From NCBI GenBank assembly GCA_036784855.1, contig JAZDSV010000092.1, forward strand, positions 1 through 34,399: 34,399 nt of DNA, read 5' to 3'. The stretch's first letter is position 1; each line of letters opens with the position of its first letter. The notes beneath the pieces are model-generated. The model was not told the origin of the DNA, ran no database searches, and saw only the letters and a program-made list of their open reading frames with translations. Both the position numbers and the translations under genes were made by a program. This document shows, piece by piece, positions 24,348-32,751 of this stretch. Source of the DNA: Aphelidium insulamus (taxonomy: Eukaryota > Aphelidiomycota > Aphelidea > Aphelidiaceae).

Positions 24348-26276
24348 ATGAAGATTCACAGTTTAATCATTTTGGCAGCCGTTAGCTTTGCTGGCACAGC
24401 GTTCGCGCAAACCAGTGACTGGCCCAACTTCGGCAATGATGGCGGCGGCAGCCAATACTCGCCCCTCAACCAAATCGACAAATCCAACGTCGGCAAACTG
24501 AAAGTGGCCTGGACGCACCGCTCAGGCGATTTCTCCGAGAACGGCTCCAAGACCGGCGGCACCAACATGGAAGTCACGCCCATCCATGCCAACGGCACGC
24601 TGTACTACTGCACGCCGTTTAACCGTGTGTTCGCGCTTGATCCGAAAACCGGCAAAGAAAAATGGGTGTTTGATCCGACACTCGTCAAAGGCCCCAACGG
24701 CAAGCCGCTGTTGGAAAAACCAAAGCGCGCCACCACATGCCGCGGCGTATCGTATTGGGAAGCGCTGGCACCGGAAGAAGGTAAGCCCTGCCAGAAGCGC
24801 ATCTTCAAGGGCGATGCCTTCGGCAGCATCTACGCGATTGATGCCGATACGGGTGCCTCGTGCACCGACTTTGGTGTCGATAAAGGCCACCCCGGTTACG
24901 CATCGCACCTGGATTACGACAACCACGGTGATGGCTTTGCCGGCGGCATGGGTTCACCGCCGATGGTGGTGGGTGATGTTGTTGTGGCGGCATCGTCTGC
25001 CAACGACGGCCTGACCAACGCTGCCGATGGTGTGGTGCGCGGGTTCGATGTGCGCACGGGTGTCATGAAGTGGGAGTTCAATCCCATTCCTGCTGAGCTC
25101 AGCGACAAAACAGGTGCTGCAAACGTGTGGTCGACCATCAGCGTTGACCCGAAGCGCAATCTTGTGTTCTTGCCCACCACCAGCCCGTCGACCGATTACT
25201 ACGGTGGCGAGCGCTTGTTCGATATTCCATTGTCAGATGCCACCGTGGCGTTGGATGCGGCCACGGGCAAAGTGGTGTGGGCGTTCCAGACCATTCATCA
25301 CGACATTTTTGACTACGACTTGGTTGGCCATCCGCTGCTGGTGACCATCAACAAAGACGGCAAGCCGCGCGATGTCGCCATTACCCAAACCAAGATGGGC
25401 TGGCTGTACGTGCAAGACCGCGACACGGGTGAACACCTGTGGCCTGTGGAAGAAAAGGTTGTGCCGCAATCAGATGTGCCGGGCGAAAAATCCTCAGCGA
25501 CTCAGCCAGTGCCTGTCGGCATCGCAGCTTTCGCAGGCCAGAACATTGAACGTGAAAAAGTGTTTGGCGTAACGCCCATCGATAAAGCGTGGTGTCAGAC
25601 CGCGTTCGACAAGATGCGCTACGAAGGCCTTTACACGCCACCCAGCCAAAAGGGCTCGCTGTTGTTCCCATCGGCGTTGGGTGGCGGCAACTGGGGCGGG
25701 GCTGCGTTTGACCCCGCGTCCAACACGCTCATCATCAAAGCTGAAAATTTGGCGACGCGTCTGAAGTTCGTCAAAAAAGAAGACCGCGAGAAAGAAGATG
25801 AAGTGGCAGGTGTCGATTACCTGACGCGTCCATTGAAGGGCACGCCCTACCGTGTGGAAGGCGAGATCTTCATGTCGCCTTTGGGTATTCCATGCACCCC
25901 GACACCTTGGGGCACGCTGACTGCCATTGACATGGGTACAGGCGCACTCAAGTGGCAAATTCCGCTGGGCCAAGTGAAGAAGTACGGCGTGACGGTGCCT
26001 GCATCATTCGGCTGGGGTTCGCCCAACATCGGTGGGCCGATTGCCACAGGCGGCGGTTTGATTTTCGTGGCCGCGACGATGGACGAGCACTTGCGGGCCC
26101 TTGATATGACGACGGGCTCAGAATTGTGGGCCTCAAAGCTGCCGGTGCCCGGCATGGCCGTGCCGATGACTTACATGGCGGACGGCAAACAGTTCGTGGT
26201 GATTGCGGCGGGCGGGCATAGCCGCGTTGAAACCGCGCTGGGAGATTATCTAATCGCCTATTCACTCGGCGACTAA
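24348..26276 (+). CDS. PQQ-dependent dehydrogenase, glucose/quinate/shikimate type, periplasmic form
   Basis: The 642-residue product has a signal peptide (cleavage near 'GTAFA', residue 20) and the mature start 'DWPNFGNDGGGSQYSPLNQI'. At least six tryptophan-docking repeats of an eight-bladed quinoprotein propeller are visible, such as 'DPKTGKEKWVFDP', 'DVRTGVMKWEFNP', 'DAATGKVVWAFQT' and 'DMTTGSELWASKLP'. 'TTCRGVSYW' and 'QTIHHDIFDYDL' match the active-site regions of membrane glucose dehydrogenase. The five-span N-terminal membrane domain of that enzyme is absent, so it should be soluble or need a separate quinone-linked partner. It oxidises a sugar, polyol or other alcohol in the periplasm. 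No pqq genes are in the window. Confidence 0.88.
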   Translation: MKIHSLIILAAVSFAGTAFAQTSDWPNFGNDGGGSQYSPLNQIDKSNVGKLKVAWTHRSGDFSENGSKTGGTNMEVTPIHANGTLYYCTPFNRVFALDPKTGKEKWVFDPTLVKGPNGKPLLEKPKRATTCRGVSYWEALAPEEGKPCQKRIFKGDAFGSIYAIDADTGASCTDFGVDKGHPGYASHLDYDNHGDGFAGGMGSPPMVVGDVVVAASSANDGLTNAADGVVRGFDVRTGVMKWEFNPIPAELSDKTGAANVWSTISVDPKRNLVFLPTTSPSTDYYGGERLFDIPLSDATVALDAATGKVVWAFQTIHHDIFDYDLVGHPLLVTINKDGKPRDVAITQTKMGWLYVQDRDTGEHLWPVEEKVVPQSDVPGEKSSATQPVPVGIAAFAGQNIEREKVFGVTPIDKAWCQTAFDKMRYEGLYTPPSQKGSLLFPSALGGGNWGGAAFDPASNTLIIKAENLATRLKFVKKEDREKEDEVAGVDYLTRPLKGTPYRVEGEIFMSPLGIPCTPTPWGTLTAIDMGTGALKWQIPLGQVKKYGVTVPASFGWGSPNIGGPIATGGGLIFVAATMDEHLRALDMTTGSELWASKLPVPGMAVPMTYMADGKQFVVIAAGGHSRVETALGDYLIAYSLGD

Positions 26277-26292
26277 CTGCTGAAAATGAAAA

Positions 26293-26331
26293 CGCCCAGC
26301 TTTTGGCTGGGCGCTTTCTCGCATTTTTTTA
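26293..26331 (+). terminator. Intrinsic terminator after the PQQ dehydrogenase
   Basis: The 8-bp stem CGCCCAGC/GCTGGGCG (26293-26300, 26306-26313) has loop TTTTG. It is followed by CTTTCTCGC and then T7 (about 26323-26330). It lies 17 nt after the stop codon. Confidence 0.85.
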
Positions 26332-26742
26332 TTCGTTCTGTCTCTGTCCGTTTGTGGCCCGACCTCCTGTCGTTGGAGCCCGACCGAAACTTATCCGTTT
26401 TCGATCCTAACGGTTTATGACCAGTGGCATCGCCTTATCCGCAAGGCCGTCACGACGCGCCCTATAAAGGGGCTCTGGCAGCCTTTATCAAAACAGTCCC
26501 GTGTGGCTTCCGCCGGAGGAAATTCCCTACCGTCCCGATACCGATCGACCAGTTTGTATCGGACTGGATCACCGTCACTTTTTTTGCCTGTGACTTGGCT
26601 GGTCCGTCCCCACGAGTGAGGCGGAGATTACAGGGGCCGTTAATGCAATCAAACGAAATTAAGTCGTCGATGAATTCGGTTTTTTCGATTTGAAAGAGCG
26701 CCGGCTGAGGCGGCCCCAATTTCCATAAGCTATTGAAATTGC
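26332..26742. other. Intergenic region, no gene recognised
   Basis: About 410 nt without a credible coding frame. A minus-strand frame that covers it (to 26462) has no family likeness and overlaps the PAS gene. Structure seen: CCGATAC/GTATCGG (26535-26541, 26556-26562) and the alternative CCAGT/ACTGG (26549-26553, 26563-26567), which cannot form together, and ATAAAGG/CCTTTAT (26464-26470, 26482-26488). These could belong to a small RNA or to the 3' end of the PAS transcript. There is no direct support for either. Confidence 0.4.
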
Positions 26743-27306
26743 TTAGAAAGCAGGGGAAATGGACGGAAGACCGGCGCCCACGTCGATCCATTGGCACCCC
26801 ATAACCGCGTTCACCTTCGGCACCATTTCGTCCTTCGGCCGCACGTCCATGGTAGCGCCGAAATTGACGACGCAAGGGTTTGCGCCCGATTCGACGCTGA
26901 GGGGCAGCGTCAGCGACAAAAAACGCATGGCGGTGCCGCGGGATGACGTTGTGATGCGCTGAGTCAGCCATCCGGCGGGGTGACGCGCGACTGTTGTGAC
27001 GCGTTCGAACACGTTGGCGCGCAAATGCGGTTCAAAAACATCCAGTGCATTTGTGCGCGTGATGTTGGCGCCGAACGATGCTTCGCGCCCGGTGCCGAAC
27101 AAACGCACACGTAATTCTTCAGGCGGAATCACATCGACCAAGGCGACGAACGGCTGGAGTTCCGGCTGCACATGATCGAGCAGTGTTTTCACCAATGGCG
27201 CCACGCGGTTCGGCGGGCACGGCAGCGAACGCCAATGCGCTAAGAAGCGATCGACCTTCTCCTGAGCCTGATAAACATCAGTGGTTATGTCGGCAGTCGT
27301 ATTCAT
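26743..27306 (-). CDS. PAS domain (PAS_5-type) protein
   Basis: The 187-residue protein has no signal peptide or membrane span. The pattern 'FLAHWRSLP', 'LVDVIPPEELRVRLFGTG', 'NALDVFEPHLRANVFERVTTVARHPAGW' in outline, and 'FLSLTLPLS' matches the short single-domain PAS_5 proteins common in alphaproteobacteria (family knowledge). No output domain (kinase, cyclase, HTH) is attached, so it may sense a ligand and act on a partner. I chose ATG 27306. A longer frame to 27381 would run into the repeat-rich leader of the divergent gene. It shares a 129-nt promoter region with the FAD monooxygenase, so joint control is possible. Confidence 0.75.
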   Translation of the reverse strand: MNTTADITTDVYQAQEKVDRFLAHWRSLPCPPNRVAPLVKTLLDHVQPELQPFVALVDVIPPEELRVRLFGTGREASFGANITRTNALDVFEPHLRANVFERVTTVARHPAGWLTQRITTSSRGTAMRFLSLTLPLSVESGANPCVVNFGATMDVRPKDEMVPKVNAVMGCQWIDVGAGLPSISPAF

Positions 27307-27381
27307 AGGTTGCACAATGTCGTGTTGTCGCGGAGCGGTAAAGATACTTTCCTGTATTCCATCGACCCGATAGGGTGCCAT

Positions 27382-27428
27382 CCGTGCTTTGAATCCGTGT
27401 GTTTTAAAGCCGTGTGTTTTAAAAACGT
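27382..27428 (+). repeat. Short tandem repeats in the leader of the FAD monooxygenase
   Basis: CCGTGTGTTTTAAA occurs at 27395-27408 and again at 27410-27423, a 15-bp period. A weaker copy, CCGTGCTTTGAA, lies at 27382-27393, and ACGTGT follows at 27425. All lie within 55 nt upstream of ATG 27436, so they may be operator sites or a slipped-strand region affecting the leader. Confidence 0.6.
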
Positions 27429-27435
27429 GTCACCG

Positions 27436-28658
27436 ATGCATCCTAAAACTGAAACACTTCCTTGTGACATCCTGATCAGCGGTGCTGGCATTGCTGGTTC
27501 GGCACTGGCCTGTGCGTTGCGTGATCGTGGCTACTCCGTCGTTCAGGTGGGAACTTTCAGACCGCCCGCTTGATACGGCGCGCGGCTATCACTTCCAGTG
27601 CGTTGTTGTGGAAATTCTTGAGCAGTGGGGTGTGCTGGATGCATTCTGGGCCGCTGGGGCCGAGAAGCGCCATGGTGCCATTTACCTCACTGAAAATGAT
27701 GATGTGCTGTTGGAATCCGACTACTCGGATTTGCCGATCCCGCATCCGTATTATTCGTATCTGCATCATGAATTGATCGGCGATACGTTTTTAAAACTCG
27801 CTGCTTCCAACCCCAATTACACGCTGTTCCGCCCCGCGCGGGCGCGCGAATTCGATGTCGGCCCTGAAGGTATTCGCAGTCTCACATTGAAGCTGCCGGA
27901 AGATCATCCGACGCCTGAGGGTTTTCATCCGGGACAAACGGTGATTATCAAGCCGCGCATGGTTGTGGGGGCTGACGGTCGCGGTTCGCGCGTGCGTGAT
28001 GTCGTTGGCTTGAAGGCTGACGCATTCGAGTACGAAAACCCGCTGGTGGTTCTGTTTGCATCGCGCTCGGAAGTCGACCCCATGAACCGCGTGCTCACCT
28101 ACATGGGACCGCAAGGGTCCATCGCACGCATCCCGCGTGCGTTCGGGAATTGGAAGATCGGTTTGCCGATCCGCAAAAGCGACATTGCGTTTTGGAAAAC
28201 CGCCACGGCGAAAATGCGCAAAAGTGCCATTGCATTGCGCGCCCCTCAGCTTGAGCACATCGATGCTGAAGTGGGCGGGTTCTATCCGGTGAAGTTGGTG
28301 AACGCCACACAATGGGTACACGGCAATACCGTACTGGTGGGCGACGCCTGCCACGCTATGCACCCGGCGCGGGGGCAGGGCATGAACGTGTCTATCCGCT
28401 GTATCGCGAAACTGATGAACCTGTTGCCGGATGTGGGCGATATGGTCGATGCCGATCTCGTCTCGCGCCGATTGAAGGCCTACGAGAATGCCATGAAGCC
28501 CGCGATGGATCGCATCCTGGCTGATAACCATGCGCGCGGCGAAGAGATGGACAGTTTCGATCCCGGCGTCATGGCCCGCAGTGCTGCGGGCCATGAAGGC
28601 GATCAACGGCGATATGAATTACAGGCCGGTACCGCATGCAGAGTGCCGGTTACGCTGA
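27436..28658 (+). pseudogene. FAD-dependent aromatic-type monooxygenase (UbiH/PHBH fold), two frameshifts
   Basis: ATG 27436 opens a group A flavin monooxygenase with the FAD motif 'ISGAGIAGSALACALRDRGYS'. The frame breaks at GGG 27549-27551, where one extra base is implied. The next frame carries 'RPLDTARG', 'VVGADGRGSRVRDVVG' (the DG motif) and 'GDACHAMHPARGQGMNVS' (the GD motif). It breaks again near GGG 28588-28590, after which another frame ends at TGA 28656-28658. Without the two bases the length is 1221 nt, exactly 407 codons, the normal size. Without the second correction the protein runs on to 28756 with an unrelated tail. A damaged tandem paralogue follows. The substrate is unknown. 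Confidence 0.8.
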
Positions 28659-28685
28659 TCCGCTCGGCACGCCTCAGTCTTTATA

Positions 28686-28700
28686 GGGTGCACTGCACCC
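28686..28700. promoter_or_regulatory. Palindrome GGGTGCA-C-TGCACCC
   Basis: A perfect 7-bp inverted repeat around one base, in the 126-nt gap between the two FAD monooxygenase genes, about 85-100 nt before the second. It fits a dimeric repressor site. The binding protein is unknown. Confidence 0.4.
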
Positions 28701-28784
28701 ACCACCACAGGCAGTTCTTGGCGGTTCGTCTCTTCCCCCTGATTGGTACAGTTTAGTGGGGACAGGCCGATCCGCGGGTCATGA

Positions 28785-30010
28785 ATGTGGCTGACGGAGG
28801 GGCGTCTGACGACGGTATCAAATACCATCGACTGCGACATTCTGATCGTCGGGGGCGGCATCGGCGGTGCTGGCCTTGCCACTGCACTTCGTGACCGCGG
28901 CTACTCCATCGTTCTTCTTGAAGCATCCAAAGACCCACTGGATACCGCGCGCGGAGATCACATTCAGCCGGTTGTTGTCGACATCCTCGAAAAATGGGGT
29001 GTGCTCAAAACGTTCATGGAGCGTGGCGCAGAAAAGCGGTTCGGCACGCATTACATGACGGCGTCGGGGCAGAACATTCTGGAATGCCCACTGAACGATT
29101 TGCCGCTGCCGCATCCGTATTACCTCGTGATGAATCACGAAGTGATCGGCCAGGCGTTCATGGACCTCGCGGGTGAGAATACAAACTTCACGCTCATCCG
29201 TCCCACATGGGGCCGAGAGTTCGATGTGAAGGACGGCGACATTGTCGCAGCACACATCAAAATGCCCGATGGTTCGTCTGCGACGGTGCGCCCCAAGTTG
29301 GTCATCGGTGCCGATGGCCGCTCGTCGCAGGTGCGCAAGCTTCTGGGGTTTGCAACTGACGACTACGAATACAAATCCCCACTGGTGATGCTTGTAACTT
29401 GGTCGATCCGCAAAATAACATCGTGGTCTACTTAGGGGCCAAGGGCATAACGTTCCGCATCCCGCGCGCAGATGGTTTATGGAAATTTCCGATCCCTATC
29501 AATCACTCTGAAATTTCGTGGTGGAAACATTCTACCACTGATGACCGCCGTAAATTCATGCGCGAACGCACGCCCGCACTGGGCGATTTGGATATTTCAA
29601 TCATCGACTTTTACCCATGCAAACTCGCCAACTGCCGCCAATGGGTGCGCGGAAATACGGTACTGATTGGTGATGCCGCCAATGCCCTACACCCCACGCA
29701 TGGGCAAGGCATGAACATCGCGCTGCGCAATACGGCTTTGCTGGCGCACTATCTGCCGCCTGTTGAAAAGATGAATGACAAAAATGTGGTGCGCTCAGCG
29801 CTCAAAGCGTTCGAGGATTTTCAAAAGCCGATTATGACGCGCGTGCTGGATAGTAATCATCAACGTGCGTTGGAAATGGACAACCGTGATCCGCAAGCGA
29901 TCATGGATGTGATCCCGTTCTACGCCAGCATCCAGCAAGACCCAGCGAAGCTTGCGATGTTTACGTGGTTGGCGGCGGGCTATCCGACAGCCGCCGCGAG
30001 GGCGGCATAA
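28785..30010 (+). pseudogene. FAD-dependent monooxygenase (UbiH/PHBH fold), tandem paralogue with one frameshift
   Basis: The N-terminal part has 'DILIVGGGIGGAGLATALRDRGYS', 'DPLDTARGDHIQPVVVDIL' and 'VIGADGRSSQVRKLLG'. The C-terminal part, in another frame from about 29399, has 'GNTVLIGDAANALHPTHGQGMN' in outline and ends 'YPTAAARAA'. The break is at 29396-29405. By alignment with the upstream paralogue about three residues are missing as well, so a 10-nt deletion fits better than a single lost base. The start is unclear: ATG 28785 lacks a ribosome site, while GGAGGGG (28796-28802) stands before an in-frame CTG at 28806. It is about as long as its neighbour and clearly homologous to it. Confidence 0.8.
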
Positions 30011-30036
30011 ACTTTAGACCTGCAAAAGCATCATCA

Positions 30037-30243
30037 TCAGGGGCGTTGATTGGGTTTCTTTTTGCCCAGCAGTTGCTTCAACACGACGATTTCGATCAGG
30101 TACCACAGCACTGTCGCACCGAGCACGAAGCCCGCCACATCCATTGCAGATGACACTTTGATTCCCGACAGTGAAATTAACACAAGCGCACACACGCCGA
30201 AGACCAGCGAGCGGAACATTGTCAGCAACGAGGCTTTGTTCAT
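30037..30243 (-). CDS. Small two-span membrane protein, unknown function
   Basis: The 68-residue product has two hydrophobic segments, about residues 10-27 ('FRSLVFGVCALVLISLSG') and 36-57 ('VAGFVLGATVLWYLIEIVV'), and a basic tail 'GKKKPNQRP'. ATG 30243 has GGCAGGA a few bases upstream. The overlapping frame at 30014-30256 lacks such features. I do not recognise a family. It is convergent with the broken FAD monooxygenase and divergent from the FAD oxidase. Confidence 0.6.
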   Translation of the reverse strand: MNKASLLTMFRSLVFGVCALVLISLSGIKVSSAMDVAGFVLGATVLWYLIEIVVLKQLLGKKKPNQRP

Positions 30244-30406
30244 AGGTTCCTGCCACCTGTGGAAAACAAGGCTATCAAAACCCAAAACAAATCCCAGCGC
30301 AACAACGCCTTAGTTCGCTGGGCGCGGCAGCGTGCGATTTGTTATGGAAAGATGACCTTGCTGGCGCGATAACTGTGCCATCGATTGATCAACTTGCGAG
30401 CGTTCC

Positions 30407-32029
30407 ATGCCCGATGATAACCGCACTGCAACAACACCCGCTGGCAACCCAAAGTCCGCAACGCCTTTAGGGGTACAGCAAGGCTTGATTGATCAATTGG
30501 CACAGGTTGTAGGGTCCGAGCACGTCAAGGCATCCGACGACGATCGGTTGTTTTATGCTGAAGACACCTTCCGCAGTTTGGAAACCCCGCTGGCGGCTGT
30601 GGAACCTGCCAACGTCGATGAACTCAGCCGTGTTGCTGCGATTTGCTCGCGCAACGGCGTGGCGCTGGTGCCGCGCGGTGGGGGCTTAAGTTATACGGAC
30701 GGTTACCTGCACACGCGCAGTGCATCGGTGACGATTGATATGCGCCGCATGAATAAGATCGTCGAGATCAACGAAGACGATATGTACGTGACCGTCGAAT
30801 GCGGTTGCACGTGGGCGGAACTTAATACGGCATTGAAAGCTAAAAACCTACGCACGCCCTATTGGGGCCCGCTCTCAGGTTTGCGCGCAGTGGTGGGCGG
30901 TGCGCTGTCGCAAAATTCTGTATTCTTCGGTTCGGGCTTATATGGCTCGGCGGTCGAGCAGTGCATCGGGCTTACAGTCGTTCTCGCTGACGGTACTGTG
31001 CAGCCCTTGGGCGGTCACGCTATTCAAAACGGCAAGCCCTTCATGAAGCACTACGGCCCCGACACCATGGGTTTGTTCCTGGGCGATGCGGGCGCGATGG
31101 GCCTGAAGGTGCTGGCAACCCTGCGCCTCATGCGCCGCACCGAGCATCGCAAACATATTGCCTACGGTTTCAAAACAGCCACCGACATGGCCAAAGCCCT
31201 CTCAGGCCTCTCGCGCGAAGGTATTGCGGCCGAAGCCATGGGGTTCGATGCGGGTCAGCAGTCAGCGCGCACAGTAGAAGCTAAGCGCAGCTTCAAGGAA
31301 GACTTAGCGACACTATTCAAAGTGATCGAAACCGGCGGCATCATCGACGGCATTAAAGTGGCCCTCGCGGGTCGTGGCTATTTGAAGAACGTGCCTTACG
31401 GCATGCACGTGGCCATCGAAGACAAAACCGCAGCAGGTGTGAATGCGCTGTTCGAGAAAGCACGCGACATTTGCAAAGCTGCCGGTGGTTCGCCCATGCC
31501 TGCGTCCATCACGCGCATTGTCCATGCCGATCCGTTCGTCCCGCCGGATTCCATTTTAGGTCCCAAGGGTGAACGTTGGGTGCCGGTGCACTGCATCGTA
31601 CCCCACAGCCAAGCCGTCGATATTTTGGATAAAGTGCAAGCGCTGTACGCGCGCTACGAGACACTGAAAACAAAATATAACATCCGCACTGGCTTCCTGC
31701 TGATCACGGTGGGCAACTACGGCTTCCTGATTGAGCCGGTGTTCTTCTGGCCCGATGCACGCTTGCCGATGCACAGCAAAGTCATGCGCCCTGAACATTT
31801 AGAGCGCTTGCCTACTTACGCTGCTGATGAAGGTGCGCGCGCCGCCGTGCTGCAAATGCGCGAAGAGTTGGCGGCACTGTTCGTCGAACAGGGCGCGGTC
31901 AGCATGCAACTTGGTAAATTCTATCTGTACGACAAAGCGTTGAAGCCTGAATCGTGGGCGCTGCTGCAGAAGATGAAGGGCGTGGTTGACCCGGCGCGTG
32001 TCGTCAATCCGGGTGCGCTGAAGCTCTAA
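30407..32029 (+). CDS. FAD-linked oxidase (VAO/GlcD-type)
   Basis: The 540-residue product has an N-terminal FAD-binding domain (about 50-240) with 'VALVPRGGGLSYTDGYLHT' and 'YWGPLSGLRAVVGGALSQNS', the loops that hold the pyrophosphate and isoalloxazine in the VAO/PCMH fold. The C-terminal part ends 'MKGVVDPARVVNPGALKL', typical of the FAD-oxidase C-terminal domain (PF02913-like). There is no signal peptide despite an N-terminal low-complexity tail. Relatives oxidise 2-hydroxyacids, phenols or alcohols. The substrate here cannot be fixed. Its stop overlaps that of the convergent 32026 gene by three bases. Confidence 0.88.
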   Translation: MPDDNRTATTPAGNPKSATPLGVQQGLIDQLAQVVGSEHVKASDDDRLFYAEDTFRSLETPLAAVEPANVDELSRVAAICSRNGVALVPRGGGLSYTDGYLHTRSASVTIDMRRMNKIVEINEDDMYVTVECGCTWAELNTALKAKNLRTPYWGPLSGLRAVVGGALSQNSVFFGSGLYGSAVEQCIGLTVVLADGTVQPLGGHAIQNGKPFMKHYGPDTMGLFLGDAGAMGLKVLATLRLMRRTEHRKHIAYGFKTATDMAKALSGLSREGIAAEAMGFDAGQQSARTVEAKRSFKEDLATLFKVIETGGIIDGIKVALAGRGYLKNVPYGMHVAIEDKTAAGVNALFEKARDICKAAGGSPMPASITRIVHADPFVPPDSILGPKGERWVPVHCIVPHSQAVDILDKVQALYARYETLKTKYNIRTGFLLITVGNYGFLIEPVFFWPDARLPMHSKVMRPEHLERLPTYAADEGARAAVLQMREELAALFVEQGAVSMQLGKFYLYDKALKPESWALLQKMKGVVDPARVVNPGALKL

Positions 32030-32583
32030 TCAAACAGCTTATCAATATCCCCTTGGCTGGGGCCTGATGCAGGTGCAGCAGCGCCGGCCATCATCGCGTC
32101 AATGTCGGCTTGATCCACGGTTTGCTGTGACCCGTTGATGATTCCACCCAACGTTTCGCTGAGCTTGCGTAACGTGGCGATGCCCGCATCGACCGCAAAG
32201 CGCGTGTCGTGACTTGCGTTGTTGGCAATCGACGTTGCCACGCGTTTGATCGTTAAACCAATCACCGCATTCAGTTGGGCGACGGTTGTTTCAAACGGCA
32301 TAATAATTTCAACGGGCGCGTTGTCGTAGGCTTCAGCGGCCAGCGCGCCGTAATCCAATTTGCTGTCGAGAAAATGCTGCGGGTAGCTTTTGCTTTTCCA
32401 CGCTTGGCAATCGGGCAGCATGTCGGGCATGTCGGGCAACATTTCAATCAGCATCACCACTTCGTTGAAGTGGTTCATGTAGTCGGTGGCCAGCAAGGTA
32501 TCGGGGTTGATCAGCGTGCCCGCCACTTTGGCGCGCCACGCATCCGACACTTGGCTTTGATTGCTTGAAACGACGCTCGACAT
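32026..32583 (-). CDS. Hypothetical protein with two C-terminal QxDID motifs
   Basis: The 185-residue cytoplasmic, mostly helical protein ends with two short acidic motifs, 'QADIDAMM' (158-165) and 'QGDIDKLF' (177-184), joined by an Ala/Pro/Gly-rich linker. Similar QxxIDxLF peptides at the N-terminus of FliM and in some CheZ-like proteins bind CheY-type receivers (family knowledge), so this may be a receiver-binding or chemotaxis-linked protein. No flagellar or chemotaxis gene is nearby. A repeat 'MLPDMPDMLPD' occurs at 48-58. ATG 32583 is preferred to 32592, which lacks a ribosome site. Confidence 0.65.
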   Translation of the reverse strand: MSSVVSSNQSQVSDAWRAKVAGTLINPDTLLATDYMNHFNEVVMLIEMLPDMPDMLPDCQAWKSKSYPQHFLDSKLDYGALAAEAYDNAPVEIIMPFETTVAQLNAVIGLTIKRVATSIANNASHDTRFAVDAGIATLRKLSETLGGIINGSQQTVDQADIDAMMAGAAAPASGPSQGDIDKLFD

Positions 32584-32751
32584 AAAACCCACATATCACG
32601 ACAGCGGACATTACGGGGCTTTGCGTTGACCCCTGGTACCCTATGTCCTATCCCTCAAGACGGATCATAAACACTTCAGCCCCGGGCAGCACCTCACCCA
32701 AAGGATATAGACTCGGGCGGTGTAACTGACGGGATAAAGGGAATTTTACAT

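Noticed and set aside
26462-26971. 169-codon minus-strand frame overlapping the PAS gene
   Set aside because: No recognisable domain; its 5' part lies inside the PAS gene, which has clear family motifs.
27791-28606. 271-codon minus-strand frame opposite the FAD monooxygenase
   Set aside because: Histidine- and arginine-rich shadow of a strand with clear FAD motifs.
30014-30256. 80-codon minus-strand frame overlapping the small membrane protein
   Set aside because: No hydrophobic spans; the other frame has two clean spans and a ribosome site.
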